Below, in pieces: positions 35,352 through 44,389 of a stretch of DNA of 64,000 nucleotides. Positions within the stretch are counted from its first letter, which is position 1. Each line of letters begins with the position of its first letter. Source of the DNA: Dawidia cretensis. Its GTDB lineage: Bacteria; Bacteroidota; Bacteroidia; Cytophagales; Cyclobacteriaceae. The translations under genes and the position numbers were made by a program. The notes beneath the pieces were generated by a model. That model was not told the origin of the DNA and did no database searches. It was given only the letters and a program-made list of their open reading frames with translations. The stretch covers positions 103,645 through 167,644 of the forward strand of contig NZ_JAHESE010000012.1 of assembly GCF_018598175.1 (NCBI RefSeq), read 5' to 3'.

Positions 35352-35684
35352 ATGAAAAAATCATCGATTCAGTTCAGCGTAGAGCTTGACGACAAAAACA
35401 TACCCGAAAAAATACAGTGGGACGCTACCGACAAGCCCGATCCGGGCATGAGTGACACCAAATCCATGATGGTGTCCCTGTGGGATCATAAACAGAAAAA
35501 CACATTACGCATTGCCCTGTGGACCAAGGACATGCCGGTAGAGGACATGAAGCGGTTCTATGTAGACTGCATTGGCGGTATCGGGCAGAGTATTCTGGAG
35601 GCTACCAATGACGAAGCCATGAGTAGTGAGATCAATGCCTTGTGTGAACGCCTGGTGAAGCACGTTCTCAAGAACCCGGAATAG
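35352..35684 (+). CDS. gldC: Gliding motility protein GldC
   Basis: A 110-aa soluble protein with the GldC pattern: SSIQFSVELDDKNIPEKIQW at the N-terminus, KSMMVSLWDHKQKNTLRIALWT in the middle and DMKRFYVDCIGGIGQ. GldC is found in gliding Bacteroidetes but also in non-gliding relatives; its exact role is unclear. The gene stands alone with its own promoter and terminator. Other gld genes are not in the window, so motility cannot be concluded. Confidence 0.92.
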   Translation: MKKSSIQFSVELDDKNIPEKIQWDATDKPDPGMSDTKSMMVSLWDHKQKNTLRIALWTKDMPVEDMKRFYVDCIGGIGQSILEATNDEAMSSEINALCERLVKHVLKNPE

Positions 35685-35709
35685 CCGGAAACCACGATAT
35701 GTCGAATTC

Positions 35710-35740
35710 AGCAGGTATTTTTACAAGTACCTGCTTTTTT
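35710..35740 (+). terminator. Intrinsic terminator after gldC
   Basis: AGCAGGTA (35710-35717) and TACCTGCT (35728-35735) form an 8-bp stem with a 10-nt loop, followed by TTTTT. The next 240 bases up to the TonB receptor gene are AT-rich and probably contain its promoter, although no perfect TAnnTTTG was seen there. Confidence 0.85.
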
Positions 35741-35980
35741 ATGCCATTCCAACACCCTTTTGGTAATCTGACCCCAGTCCATGGCGTCAAATATACCCTA
35801 TCCCCTAAAAAATCCGGTATAGATGAAGTCTGCTGGTAACGATTTCATATTATTTAAACGGCCTTCTCAAACGTTTGTTATTTTGATATTTTTTGTATTT
35901 TTCCATAAGAAAGCTCGGTATGCATAACAAATCGGGCTCCGATAAGGCCCCTTTCATTTAACCATTTCCGTATTGAACCC

Positions 35981-38767
35981 ATGAAAAAAATCTACAAAGC
36001 TTCGTTAGCGATTGTGCTGATGGCGCTGTTGTCGGCCTCCGTTCACGCTCAAACCGCTATTTCCGGAAAAGTTACGGATGCTGCCACTGGCGAACCCCTG
36101 GCAGGGGTCAACATTCTCGTCAAAGGACGGGTTATCGGTACCATTTCGGATGCAGGGGGCGAGTTCTCCCTGAAGGCCAATGATGCACCGCCACTAACCC
36201 TGGTCCTCTCCTTTGTGGGTTACCAGTCGGTGGAAGTAGCCGTCTCCAACGCCAACACTACAGGTTTGGATGTTAAACTGGAAGAGCAGACAATACTCGG
36301 CCAGGAAGTCGTGATCTCGGCTTCGCGTGTGGAGGAAAGTATTATGCGCTCGCCAGTGACGATCGAGAAAGTGGATCTTCTCGCGATTCAACAGGCGCCC
36401 GCGCCCGACTTCTACGATGCATTAGCCAACGTGAAGGGTGTGCAGTTTACGTCGAGCAGTCTCAACTTCCCCCAGGTTAACACACGGGGCTTTGCAACCA
36501 TTGCCAACGTACGCTTTGTACAATTGGTGGATGGTATGGATACACAAGCTCCCCTGCTGAACTTCCCGACGGGTAACATTGCAGGTATCGGCGAGCTCGA
36601 TGCGGAAAGCATGGAGCTGGTGCCGGGTGCGGCGTCGGCGCTCTATGGCCCCAACGCCTTTAACGGTATCCTGCTGATGAAGAGCAAAAGCCCGTTTGAA
36701 TACCAGGGCCTCAGTGCCCAGTTCAAGGGTGGTATAACCCGGTCGGACGCACAAGGTAAGTCATACCCGATGACCAATTTCGGCATTCGCTACGCCAAGG
36801 CATTCAATAACAAGTTTGCCTTTAAGGTCAACTTCTCCATGATGAATGCGGAAGATTGGCACAGTAACGACTATAAGACAGATGTTAATCGCCCGGAGTC
36901 TGCCGTAGACCTGAGCGGTCAGTCGAACTTCAACGGTGTGAATACGTATGGTGACGAAGCGGTGATTCCCATCCCTGCATCCTCATTTCCGGCTGGGTAT
37001 CAGGGAGGTCCGCTGGACGTCCGCCGCACGGGTTGGAAAGAAGAGGATATTGTCGATAACTATGATGCAAAAAGTATCAAAGGCGACGTAGCCCTGCACT
37101 ATCGTATCACAGACAAGATCGAAGCCTTATACAATTACCGCTTTGGCGGTGGTAGCTCGGTATATCAGGGGTCGCAGAAATATGCGCTACGTGACTTCAC
37201 ACAGCAGTTTCACAAAGTTGAATTGCGGGGCCAGAATTTCTTTGTGCGCGGCTATATGACGCAAACTGATGCCGGCGACTCCTACAATATGGCGGCGCTC
37301 GGCGGCCTCTTAAATGAACGCATCAGCCCGACCGCTACACAATGGGCACCCCTTTATGCGGGAGAATACTTCCAGGCCTTGCAGGGCTACCGCTTCATAA
37401 ACAACGGTGTACCCGGCGGTAATCCCTCGGCTGCACACGCCTGGGCGCGCTCACAAGCCGATGCAAATAGACCGGCAGTAGGTTCGCAGGCGTACAAGGA
37501 TCTTGTGGAATCTGTCCGCAACGACTACTTCCAGCGCAACCCGGCGGGTGCTAAATTCAAAGACCAGTCGCGCCTGTACCACGCCGAGTTTAACTATAAC
37601 TTTGCCGACCGCATTAAGTTTGCAGAAATTCAAGTCGGCGGTAATTTTCGTCGGTATAGCCTCTTCTCCGACGGGACGATTTTTAACGAAGCGCCGGATG
37701 ACGGTCAGGACTTCAAACGCATCAACATCGATGAGTTTGGTGTCTATGGTCAGATCTCCAAGACCGTGGCAGACGCGCTCAAGCTGACTGGCTCGCTGCG
37801 CTTTGACAAGAACCAAAATTTCGACGGTCGTGTAACGCCTCGCATCTCGGCGGTATATACCTTGAACGAAAACCACAATATCCGTGCATCGTTCCAGACC
37901 GGCTTCCGCAACCCCGATACGCAAGCGCAGTTCATTTACTTCCCCGCAGGCACTAACATTTTGCTGGGCAGTGCAAAGAAAAATGCCGAACGTTATGGCA
38001 TTCACAATGGCGGTGGTTGGACACGGGCTTCGTATGAAGATTTCGTAGCAAATGGTGGCCGGGTAGATACCCTTGGTGCTGTTAAACAGGGTGACGCGTC
38101 GCGGCTGGCCATTGCCAACGTGAAATATGTTCAACCTGAACAGCTGCGTGCTTTTGAAGTAGGGTATAAAGGCATCTTCGGCGGAGATTTGCTGGTGGAT
38201 GTTAATGCCTATTATAACGCGTACGAGGACTTTATCGGCTCACTGGATGTGGTCAGCAATCATATGACCATGCACCAGGGAGACACCGTGGCCGCGGGCA
38301 CCGTTTTCTCGCCGTATGTTAACTCGGCGGCTACCGTGAGTTCATTTGGCATTGGCGTTGGTCTAACGTACAACTTACCGAAAGGTTACCAACTGACCGG
38401 TAACTACAACTATGCTACACTGGAAGAAGACAAAGACCAGGATCCCAACTTCCGTTCGGGCTTCAACACGCCGAAGAATAAGTTCACGGTCGGCATCGGC
38501 AACCGTAAGCTGACGAAGACGCTGGGCTTCAACGTAAGCTACCGCTGGCAGGATGAGTTCCTGTGGGAATCTGACTTCGGCTCGTGGAACGTGCCCGAGT
38601 TCGGCGTAATCGATGCGCAGATAAGCTATAAGATCACCGCGATCAAAACCATTGCGAAAATCGGCGGTGCGAACATCGGTGGCGGCGACTACCGCACCAA
38701 CCTGGGTGGTCCTTTCGTAGGACAGCAATACTATATTTCTCTCACGTTTGATGAATTCTTCAAATAA
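35981..38767 (+). CDS. TonB-dependent outer membrane receptor with carboxypeptidase-regulatory-like domain
   Basis: A 928-aa protein with a 24-residue signal peptide (cleavage after SVHAQ). It has a carboxypeptidase-D-regulatory-like domain (ISGKVTDAATGEPLAGVNI, about 27-105), a plug domain (about 115-230, with GVQFTSSSLNFPQVNTRGF and ALYGPNAFNGILLM) and a 22-strand barrel ending in aromatic FDEFFK. It imports a large ligand across the outer membrane with TonB energy. The ligand is unknown. It is followed 18 bases later by an SGNH-hydrolase lipoprotein, so the two probably act together. The plug lacks the SusC/RagA signature and no SusD gene follows, so it is not a classical Sus locus. Confidence 0.94.
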   Translation: MKKIYKASLAIVLMALLSASVHAQTAISGKVTDAATGEPLAGVNILVKGRVIGTISDAGGEFSLKANDAPPLTLVLSFVGYQSVEVAVSNANTTGLDVKLEEQTILGQEVVISASRVEESIMRSPVTIEKVDLLAIQQAPAPDFYDALANVKGVQFTSSSLNFPQVNTRGFATIANVRFVQLVDGMDTQAPLLNFPTGNIAGIGELDAESMELVPGAASALYGPNAFNGILLMKSKSPFEYQGLSAQFKGGITRSDAQGKSYPMTNFGIRYAKAFNNKFAFKVNFSMMNAEDWHSNDYKTDVNRPESAVDLSGQSNFNGVNTYGDEAVIPIPASSFPAGYQGGPLDVRRTGWKEEDIVDNYDAKSIKGDVALHYRITDKIEALYNYRFGGGSSVYQGSQKYALRDFTQQFHKVELRGQNFFVRGYMTQTDAGDSYNMAALGGLLNERISPTATQWAPLYAGEYFQALQGYRFINNGVPGGNPSAAHAWARSQADANRPAVGSQAYKDLVESVRNDYFQRNPAGAKFKDQSRLYHAEFNYNFADRIKFAEIQVGGNFRRYSLFSDGTIFNEAPDDGQDFKRINIDEFGVYGQISKTVADALKLTGSLRFDKNQNFDGRVTPRISAVYTLNENHNIRASFQTGFRNPDTQAQFIYFPAGTNILLGSAKKNAERYGIHNGGGWTRASYEDFVANGGRVDTLGAVKQGDASRLAIANVKYVQPEQLRAFEVGYKGIFGGDLLVDVNAYYNAYEDFIGSLDVVSNHMTMHQGDTVAAGTVFSPYVNSAATVSSFGIGVGLTYNLPKGYQLTGNYNYATLEEDKDQDPNFRSGFNTPKNKFTVGIGNRKLTKTLGFNVSYRWQDEFLWESDFGSWNVPEFGVIDAQISYKITAIKTIAKIGGANIGGGDYRTNLGGPFVGQQYYISLTFDEFFK

Positions 38768-38785
38768 GTTTCAACTCTGACGATC

Positions 38786-40390
38786 ATGAAAAAAATTATA
38801 TACCTGGGCTACACCCTTTCGCTTATGCTCCTGGTCAGCGCCTGTGATCAGGAAGTGATTGACCTGCAGCAGCCGGAAGAAGCTGTTGATGAATGTGGAG
38901 ATGCGCAGCCGGGCACGGCTGATTTCTCAAAGTTTGTATCGATTGGTGAATCGCTCGTGGCCGGCTTCCAGGCGGGAGCCTTGTTTACAGACGGTCAGAA
39001 CAGCTCCCTGGGAGCGATCATAGCCGATAAACTGGAATGCGTGGGAGGGTCTGAAACCTTTAACCAACCGGATATCAATTCAAAGAATGGCTATAATGCC
39101 ACATATTCAATACCCAATGTCATTACGCTGGGACGTTTGGTTTTGTTTGATCCTGATGGCACGAAAGGTCCGAGGACCCCAGCGCCGGCGCCTGCGGGAG
39201 CACCGGGTGTGCCGGAGCCCTATAACTCAGCAGATTTACCGGGTAACTATTCGGGCGATAAATCGAAACTGAACAACTTCGCTGTACCCGGTGTTCAACT
39301 GGCACAGTTTATAACACCCCTGACGGGCGGTCCCGCTACAGGCAATCCTGCTTACAATCGGCTGTATGAGCGCTTTGCCAGCAATCCTGGAACTTCTACC
39401 ATATTGGGTGACGCACTCGCCGCAAAGCCTACGTTTTTCCTGTTCTGGGGTGGCAATAACGATGTGGTTGGATATGCTGTTTCCGGCGGGTCAAATGATG
39501 GACTGCTGGTCAGCGAGGCCGATTTTCAACAGCGTTATGGCCATATCATCTCACAACTGCTGGCCTCGGGCGAGAATGTTAAGGGTGTAATCGGCAACGT
39601 GCCGGATATCACGACGCTTCCGCACTTTACAACCGTGAAGTATAACGCCATTCCGTTGGACGCCCCTACGGCAAATGCGTTAAACGCCGGTTTTACGCCG
39701 GTTCATACTGCCTTCGATGCGACCATCGCATACCTCGGCCATGATCCTGCCGATATTGCCAGACGGAAGGTAAACTTTGCAGCGGGTAGCAATGCCATCG
39801 TGATCGTTGACGAAAGCTTGCCCGACCTGGGGCCCGAGTTTGATATGCTACGCGCCGCCAATGCTATAAACGATGCACAGCGTGCTGCTCTTGCTCCGTA
39901 TGAACAGTCACGTCAAGCCACTGCCGAAGATCTCATATTGCTTTCGGCGGGTTCAGTGCTGGGTACCATCCCGACTGGCGGAAACGCCCAAACCATCATT
40001 GGCTTAACGGTGCCGCTGGCAGACCAGTATACATTGACCAAAACCGAAGCCGACCTGGTTCGTACACGCACCCTGGCGTTCAACAACTATATAAAGAGTG
40101 TAGCAGCGCAAAGCGCGCGTATTGCGCTGGCGGATGTCAATGCTTCATTTGCTTCGTTTTTGCAAGCGGGCTTGCTGTACGAAAATAACGTATCGATCAC
40201 ACCGAATTTTATTCCGCCTTACGGCGCGTTTTCTGAAGACGGTGTACATCCGAACAGCGCCGGCTACACCTACACGGCGAATATCTTTATCAATGCAATC
40301 AATGCTAAGTTTGGTTCAACGATACCACCGGCAAAACTCGGCGCGTACGGCTCAACGACGGGAATACCCGTATCTCCTGCCGGACTATAA
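38786..40390 (+). CDS. SGNH/GDSL-type hydrolase lipoprotein
   Basis: A 534-aa protein with a lipoprotein signal (LLVSAC, Cys20) and SGNH blocks in order: block I SIGESLVAG with Ser56, block III FWGGNNDVVG with Asn, and block V EDGVHPNSAG with Asp485 and His488 as the other catalytic residues. It is larger than most GDSL esterases and has a Pro-rich insert near residue 130. It should sit at the outer membrane and hydrolyse an ester bond, perhaps in a lipid or acylated glycan. Its place right after the TonB receptor gene suggests it prepares the ligand for uptake; this is inference. A terminator follows. Confidence 0.9.
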   Translation: MKKIIYLGYTLSLMLLVSACDQEVIDLQQPEEAVDECGDAQPGTADFSKFVSIGESLVAGFQAGALFTDGQNSSLGAIIADKLECVGGSETFNQPDINSKNGYNATYSIPNVITLGRLVLFDPDGTKGPRTPAPAPAGAPGVPEPYNSADLPGNYSGDKSKLNNFAVPGVQLAQFITPLTGGPATGNPAYNRLYERFASNPGTSTILGDALAAKPTFFLFWGGNNDVVGYAVSGGSNDGLLVSEADFQQRYGHIISQLLASGENVKGVIGNVPDITTLPHFTTVKYNAIPLDAPTANALNAGFTPVHTAFDATIAYLGHDPADIARRKVNFAAGSNAIVIVDESLPDLGPEFDMLRAANAINDAQRAALAPYEQSRQATAEDLILLSAGSVLGTIPTGGNAQTIIGLTVPLADQYTLTKTEADLVRTRTLAFNNYIKSVAAQSARIALADVNASFASFLQAGLLYENNVSITPNFIPPYGAFSEDGVHPNSAGYTYTANIFINAINAKFGSTIPPAKLGAYGSTTGIPVSPAGL

Positions 40391-40411
40391 AAAGTATTAC
40401 CTACCTATGAG

Positions 40412-40443
40412 AAAGGGCCGTTCGTGAAGGACGGCCTTTTTTT
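40412..40443 (+). terminator. Intrinsic terminator of the TonB receptor/SGNH hydrolase operon
   Basis: AAAGGGCCGT (40412-40421) pairs with ACGGCCTTTT (40431-40440) with one G-U pair and a 9-nt loop, then a T run. It reaches the stop codon of the convergent minus-strand gene (40442). Confidence 0.85.
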
Positions 40444-41209
40444 ATACATATCCCGCTGCCTTATACGCCGCGAGCCCCATCCACTCTTTGAAGAGCTTCT
40501 GCCAAATCACCAGTGCTTCGAGCTTGGGCAGTAAATATGCGTCCAGGTAGTATTTCTCGGGATGCGAATAAAAGTCTGTCGTGAACGGTTCTAACGCCAG
40601 GCCTACCTTACGGTAGCATGCCAGCGAGCGACGCATGTGGAAGGCCGAAGTGATCAGCAGACAATCTTCCGGGCGGTAGTGCAGGGAGTCGAGCAGCTTG
40701 ACAACTTCCTGCGCCGACTCGGCAGTGTTACGGGTCTCGTTCTCAATCAGGATATTGGTCGAATCAACGCCCATCATGATCATCGCCTTTTTAAACTTAT
40801 TGGCCTCCGGCTCTTCCTCCCGCAGCAGCATGCCGCTGCCGCCGCTGATCAGGATTTTTTTGATCAACCCCAGCTTATACAATTGTACGGTATGGGTTAC
40901 GCGGTCGGCGCCGCGCTGAAAATATACCCGGTCGTTGGGCGTGCGAAACGGGATGGTCGCACCGGTCAGTACAATGCCAAGCTCATGCGGGTGCATGTCG
41001 GCATAGGGTACCGTGTCGATCTCCCAGGCTTGCATGGCTTCATTGGCCAGGAAGCCGTTGCAGAAGAAGTATAACAGCCCGATACCCGTCCACAACGAGA
41101 TCTTTTTCCACCGGGCACTGCGCAGTACAAGTGCCAGTACCAGCAGGGTAAAGACGATGGTCAACGGCATGACCAGGTAGCTCAGGGTCTTGGACAGAAA
41201 GAAGAACAT
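40442..41209 (-). CDS. YdcF/SanA-like (DUF218) membrane protein
   Basis: A 255-aa protein with two N-terminal membrane helices (about 7-30 and 35-55) and a DUF218 domain: IVLTGATIPF, then KKILISGGSGML near residue 121, ENETRNTAESA and LLITSAFHMRR. E. coli relatives include YdcF, SanA and ElyC; ElyC acts in envelope or undecaprenyl-phosphate metabolism. Enzyme activity is not known from sequence. It starts 14 bases after the ABC fusion gene on the same strand, so cotranscription is likely. Confidence 0.88.
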   Translation of the reverse strand: MFFFLSKTLSYLVMPLTIVFTLLVLALVLRSARWKKISLWTGIGLLYFFCNGFLANEAMQAWEIDTVPYADMHPHELGIVLTGATIPFRTPNDRVYFQRGADRVTHTVQLYKLGLIKKILISGGSGMLLREEEPEANKFKKAMIMMGVDSTNILIENETRNTAESAQEVVKLLDSLHYRPEDCLLITSAFHMRRSLACYRKVGLALEPFTTDFYSHPEKYYLDAYLLPKLEALVIWQKLFKEWMGLAAYKAAGYV

Positions 41210-41223
41210 AACCTACGATGATG

Positions 41224-44200
41224 TTACGGTTTTTTGTACAAAGGATTTGACAGGTTGCCCAGTCCCTCGATGACACGGCGCGGCACATCGAAGTACAACG
41301 TCAGCGCCAGTACCAGGCACATGGACCAGATAACCCCCATATTAAAATATAAGGTATCAATGTTCCGGCCGAGGAAGTGTTTGGCCGGCATGTAAAACTG
41401 TGCATCAAAGTCGATCTTATGCTCGGGATCCGGGTCTTTGTAGATCGGGAAGATCTTCTGCACAAGCTTACCGTCTACGGCGACAATGCGGTGACCTTCC
41501 GAGATGTTCTTCACGAGGTCGGTAATGGCGTCGTTGTGATAGGCTTCGCGGAAGGCACTGAACGCAGCATCTTTTTCAGGTGTGCTGGTCAGGCTTTTCA
41601 CAAGCTGCTCGCGTTTATCGTCGGCCAGGTTGTAGCGCTTTATATAGAAATGTTTACGGGCGTCGATGAAGCGCGATACTTCGGCGTACGTTGTCGAATC
41701 GAACTTGCCCAACACCAGTGCATCCGCAGCCCGCAGCGACTGTCCCGCGGCTTCCAATTCTTTACCGACCTCGTGGCGGATCAGGGCCATGTCAGACGTG
41801 AGGCGGGCCCGTACGGCTTCGTCTTTTGACTCAAAGTTATTGAGCGCATACTGCAGCCGTGTTTCGAGCTCCGGCAGGTAATATACCTTCTTGTAGTCGG
41901 CACCGGCCATGGCTTTGTCGTAGAGAAAGAACTCTTTCTCAAACGGGTTATCTTTAAACTGTGTGACCATGGCTGCCTCAAAGGCCCACCGCGAGGCCAT
42001 CAGGTCGCCCACAAACGGTACGCTGGCGGTATTGCCAATGGCGGGATTGAGCTTGTCGAATTTCACCACTACCCCACTCAGGATCAACTGCGGAATAAGC
42101 AGCAATGGAATGAGTATATAGATCGTGACGGCCGAATTAAAACCCGAAGAGATGTTTAGTCCCAACAGGTTGGCGAAGCAGGACGTGGTGAAGAGGATCA
42201 GCCAGTGGTTCAGGAACATGCCCTGGATCTCCAGGATATAATTGCCGACCAGCACAAACATACAGGTCTGAATGGCCGACAGCATAAACAGAATCGATAT
42301 TTTCGAAAGGATGTAGCTGCTGCGGCTCAGGTGCAGAAATGCTTCGCGCTTCAGAATTTTACGGTCGCGGATGATCTCCTCGGCGCTCACCGTTAGTCCC
42401 ATAAACAACGCCACGATCACGCTCATGAAGAGGTAGGCCGGGATGTTCAGGTTCTTGCCAAACACATAGCCGGCCAGCGAGGTATCGTCCAGGTTGTAGT
42501 ACCGTACAATGAATGCGAGAATGAACGCCAGCAACGGTGCTTCCAGCAGGTTGATGATGAGGTATTGCTGGTTGTGCAGCTTGGCTTGCAGGTCGCGCAA
42601 CGAGAACAGGTGCGTTTGTTTGAGGCGCGTGGGAATATTCAGCGTCGAGTGCGGTACCTCGCGGGATGTTTCGACAGCAAAAGGCCGGTAGTTTTGCCTG
42701 AACACGGTGTTCCACTGCTCGGCGGTAATCTTACGCTCGTTTGTGAAGTGGCCGTATTCGTTAATGACTTTTGTCTCGATGATGTTAAAGATTTGCTCGG
42801 GATTTACGTTGCCGCACGAATGGCACTCGCCTTCGTCACTGTTGACCAGGCTGATGCTGCGTTTGAAATATACCACGGCGTCGACCGGGTTGCCGTAGTA
42901 GATCTGGTAGCCTCCGGAATCGAGTATGAGCAGTTTGTCAAACATCTTAAAGATGTCAGACGATGGCTGGTGTATCACGGCAAATACGAGCTTGCCTTTG
43001 AACGAAAGCTCTTTGAGCAGGTCGATGATGTTTTCAGAATCGCGCGACGACAGGCCACTGGTAGGCTCGTCGCAGAATAGTACGGCCGGCTCACGCAACA
43101 GTTCCAGGCCGATGTTCAGGCGTTTGCGTTGCCCCCCGCTGATGGTCTTGTGCAAGGGCGAGCCTACTTTCAGGTCTTTGGTTTGCTCGAGGCCCAGGTC
43201 TTCGAGTACGCGCACCACAAGCGCATCGATCTCTGCTTCGGGTTTTGTGCTGAAGCACAGCTTGGCGGCGTAGTATAGATTCTGGTATACGGTCAGGTCT
43301 TCGATCAACAGGTCGTCTTGCGGCACAAAGCCGATCACGCCTTCTACCTGTTGGGGTGCCCGGTGTATGTCGATACCGTTGATCAGTACCTGGCCACCCG
43401 AGGGCTTTTCCGAGCCGTTGAGCACGTGCAGCAAGGTCGACTTGCCGGCGCCGCTGGCACCCATCAGGGCTACGAGGTTACCGGACTCTTCGGTTACGTT
43501 TACTTCCCGCAGGCCCAGACGACCGTTTTTGAATTTATAGGTCAGACCCCGGCCTTCGAATGACAGCCGCGGGTAGCCACCGAATTTCTTGAAGCGGTTG
43601 AGCAGGTCGCCATAGTATACCGGCTCATCTTTCTCCCACCGCAGCATGCTGCCGACGGCGAGTACGGCGATTTTGCCGCTTTTCACCGGCACACCGTTGA
43701 GGTATACATCGGTGTTACCCAGGTAGCGTATGAAGTAAATTTCGACTTGCTCGATGTGTACCACGGCCACGAACCCGTTGAGCGCGGCGCGGTATACGTG
43801 GTGGGCCTGTTGAAACGTGCCCTGCCTGGAGGCGTCGATTACCAGGATGTGGTCGTGGTCCAGCCGGCGGGATTCGCTGCCCAGCACAAATGTTTTGATA
43901 GCATCGACCGACGCGGGCGATACTTTGAAGGCCGTACCGATGGCCTGCACAAGCTCTTCTTCGCGTGCCGAGATGGCGCCATCCGCCTGCACGATGTTGA
44001 TGAGCTCCAGCAGGATGACTACCTTCTGTTTTTGGGTGAGCTCGGGGCTCACTTCGGCGCACAATGTTTGTACACGTTGCAGGGTAGCCTGTAGGTCACC
44101 CGTTTGAGGCGGCATTGCCTGAACGTATTCGTCGAACAACGCCAGGTACCGGGCTACGGCTGCGCGGCTGATGTGATCTTCTACAAATGTGCGGATGTGC

Positions 44201-44283
44201 TCCCGCTCCTGGTGCGTTACATCATCTTCTTTGGCTACAACGGCAAACAGCCGCAAAATGGCTTTCAGTAAAGGTTCGCTCAT
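41224..44283 (-). CDS. TerB-like domain / ABCG-type ABC transporter fusion protein
   Basis: A 1019-aa protein. Residues about 1-130 look like a TerB domain with two ADG-type acidic turns (KEDDVTHQERE, QADGAISAREEE). About 145-235 is a beta-rich FHA-like segment (GNTDVYLNGVPV). About 240-480 is an ABC ATPase with Walker A GASGAGKST (275-283), signature SGGQRKRL and Walker B LFCDEPTSG. A linker with ECHSCGN (possible metal site) leads to an ABC-2/ABCG permease region with helices from about 580 to 760, a soluble domain (about 790-985) and a last helix near the end. The order ATPase-then-permease is that of ABCG half-transporters. Substrate is unknown. Confidence 0.85.
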   Translation of the reverse strand: MSEPLLKAILRLFAVVAKEDDVTHQEREHIRTFVEDHISRAAVARYLALFDEYVQAMPPQTGDLQATLQRVQTLCAEVSPELTQKQKVVILLELINIVQADGAISAREEELVQAIGTAFKVSPASVDAIKTFVLGSESRRLDHDHILVIDASRQGTFQQAHHVYRAALNGFVAVVHIEQVEIYFIRYLGNTDVYLNGVPVKSGKIAVLAVGSMLRWEKDEPVYYGDLLNRFKKFGGYPRLSFEGRGLTYKFKNGRLGLREVNVTEESGNLVALMGASGAGKSTLLHVLNGSEKPSGGQVLINGIDIHRAPQQVEGVIGFVPQDDLLIEDLTVYQNLYYAAKLCFSTKPEAEIDALVVRVLEDLGLEQTKDLKVGSPLHKTISGGQRKRLNIGLELLREPAVLFCDEPTSGLSSRDSENIIDLLKELSFKGKLVFAVIHQPSSDIFKMFDKLLILDSGGYQIYYGNPVDAVVYFKRSISLVNSDEGECHSCGNVNPEQIFNIIETKVINEYGHFTNERKITAEQWNTVFRQNYRPFAVETSREVPHSTLNIPTRLKQTHLFSLRDLQAKLHNQQYLIINLLEAPLLAFILAFIVRYYNLDDTSLAGYVFGKNLNIPAYLFMSVIVALFMGLTVSAEEIIRDRKILKREAFLHLSRSSYILSKISILFMLSAIQTCMFVLVGNYILEIQGMFLNHWLILFTTSCFANLLGLNISSGFNSAVTIYILIPLLLIPQLILSGVVVKFDKLNPAIGNTASVPFVGDLMASRWAFEAAMVTQFKDNPFEKEFFLYDKAMAGADYKKVYYLPELETRLQYALNNFESKDEAVRARLTSDMALIRHEVGKELEAAGQSLRAADALVLGKFDSTTYAEVSRFIDARKHFYIKRYNLADDKREQLVKSLTSTPEKDAAFSAFREAYHNDAITDLVKNISEGHRIVAVDGKLVQKIFPIYKDPDPEHKIDFDAQFYMPAKHFLGRNIDTLYFNMGVIWSMCLVLALTLYFDVPRRVIEGLGNLSNPLYKKP

Positions 44284-44331
44284 ACGCTTACGTTCGGTGT
44301 ACGAAGATAGTCAAAGATGTGCTGGTAATAG

Positions 44332-44359
44332 AAGAGGACTGGTGTAGGCCAGTCCTCTT
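44332..44359 (-). terminator. Hairpin between the lipoprotein gene and the ABC fusion gene
   Basis: AAGAGGACTGG (44332-44342) and CCAGTCCTCTT (44349-44359) form a perfect 11-bp stem with a 6-nt loop, 31 bases after the minus-strand lipoprotein gene ends. No T tract follows in the minus direction, so partial termination or processing is as likely as full termination. Confidence 0.65.
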
Positions 44360-44389
44360 TGTATTCATTACGCTATGTACGCTAAGCTT

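Noticed and set aside
35981-40390. Classical SusC/SusD polysaccharide locus
   Set aside because: No SusD-type lipoprotein follows, and the partner is an SGNH hydrolase.
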